A stretch of 64,000 nucleotides of DNA from the NCBI GenBank assembly GCA_028583405.1, contig CM053251.1, forward strand, positions 11,295,495 to 11,359,494, in the 5' to 3' direction. Under the pieces are notes generated by a model that was not told the DNA's origin, ran no database searches, and was given only the letters and a program-made list of their open reading frames with translations. Shown piece by piece: positions 63,979-64,000 of the stretch (positions are counted from its first letter, which is position 1; the number at the start of each line of letters is the position of its first letter). Source of the stretch: Pogonophryne albipinna. Its lineage: Eukaryota; Chordata; Actinopteri; Perciformes; Artedidraconidae. The position numbers and the translations under genes are program-made.

Positions 63979-64000
63979 TGATGCTGGAGGATTTTCAGCT

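Larger units (their letters stand above)
63103..64000 (+). other. usp14: usp14 intron 4 (continues right)
   Basis: Consists of about 140 bases of unique sequence and then the hAT element from 63247 to the window edge. Confidence 0.8.
63247..64000 (-). mobile_element. decayed hAT transposon (3' end in window, continues right)
   Basis: Starts TAGGGGTGTAACGGTTCAC with CGGTTCGGTACG subterminal repeats, typical of a fish hAT family. The coding strand is minus. It is an internally deleted derivative: the BED-finger start of the transposase lies next to its C-terminal dimerisation segment and the catalytic core is missing. Confidence 0.8.

Overview
The window is vertebrate nuclear DNA, most probably from a ray-finned (percomorph-type) fish. 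Genes are split into short exons with GT-AG introns. Intergenic and intronic DNA is AT-rich, carries very long pure CA/TG microsatellites, and is littered with fish-type hAT MITEs, LINE 3' tails and a tRNA-derived SINE. No prokaryotic features, rRNA, CRISPR array or viral genome was seen.

Layout. (1) Positions 1 to about 24.6 kb belong to greb1l (GREB1-like, a retinoic-acid-linked coactivator), read leftwards. Two coding exons (136-306 and 858-1017) encode its N terminus and the rest lies left of the window. A strong candidate upstream exon sits at 4093-4207 and a candidate first exon/promoter with a full CRE at 24414-24647. Between them are about 20 kb of mostly unique DNA with five CA/TG arrays, LINE remnants and MITEs. 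(2) 26.46-60.8 kb is a complete rock1 gene (Rho-associated kinase 1), read rightwards: 33 coding exons joined here by splice sites and phase, 4098 nt of CDS, 1365 residues against 1354 in human ROCK1. Kinase, coiled coil, Rho-binding region, caspase site and split PH/C1 module are all intact. Intron 1 is 10 kb and several introns hold DNA transposons. (3) 61.2 kb to the right edge is the 5' part of usp14 (proteasome-associated deubiquitinase), same strand, four exons coding the ubiquitin-like domain. Its intron 4 is invaded by a decayed hAT element that runs off the window.

How they fit together. greb1l and rock1 are divergent, with about 1.8 kb between the candidate greb1l first exon and the rock1 leader. 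rock1 and usp14 are tandem, a few hundred bases apart. The order greb1l-rock1-usp14 is informative because human USP14 and ROCK1 lie on opposite arms of chromosome 18. The products act in separate processes: actomyosin control (ROCK1), proteasomal ubiquitin trimming (USP14) and developmental transcription (GREB1L).

I found no wholly new system. The best leads are a possible alternative C-terminal exon of rock1, a possible in-frame N-terminal extension of greb1l, upstream ORFs in the rock1 leader, and a set of hAT-type MITEs with intact 8-bp target duplications, including a three-layer nest in rock1 intron 26.
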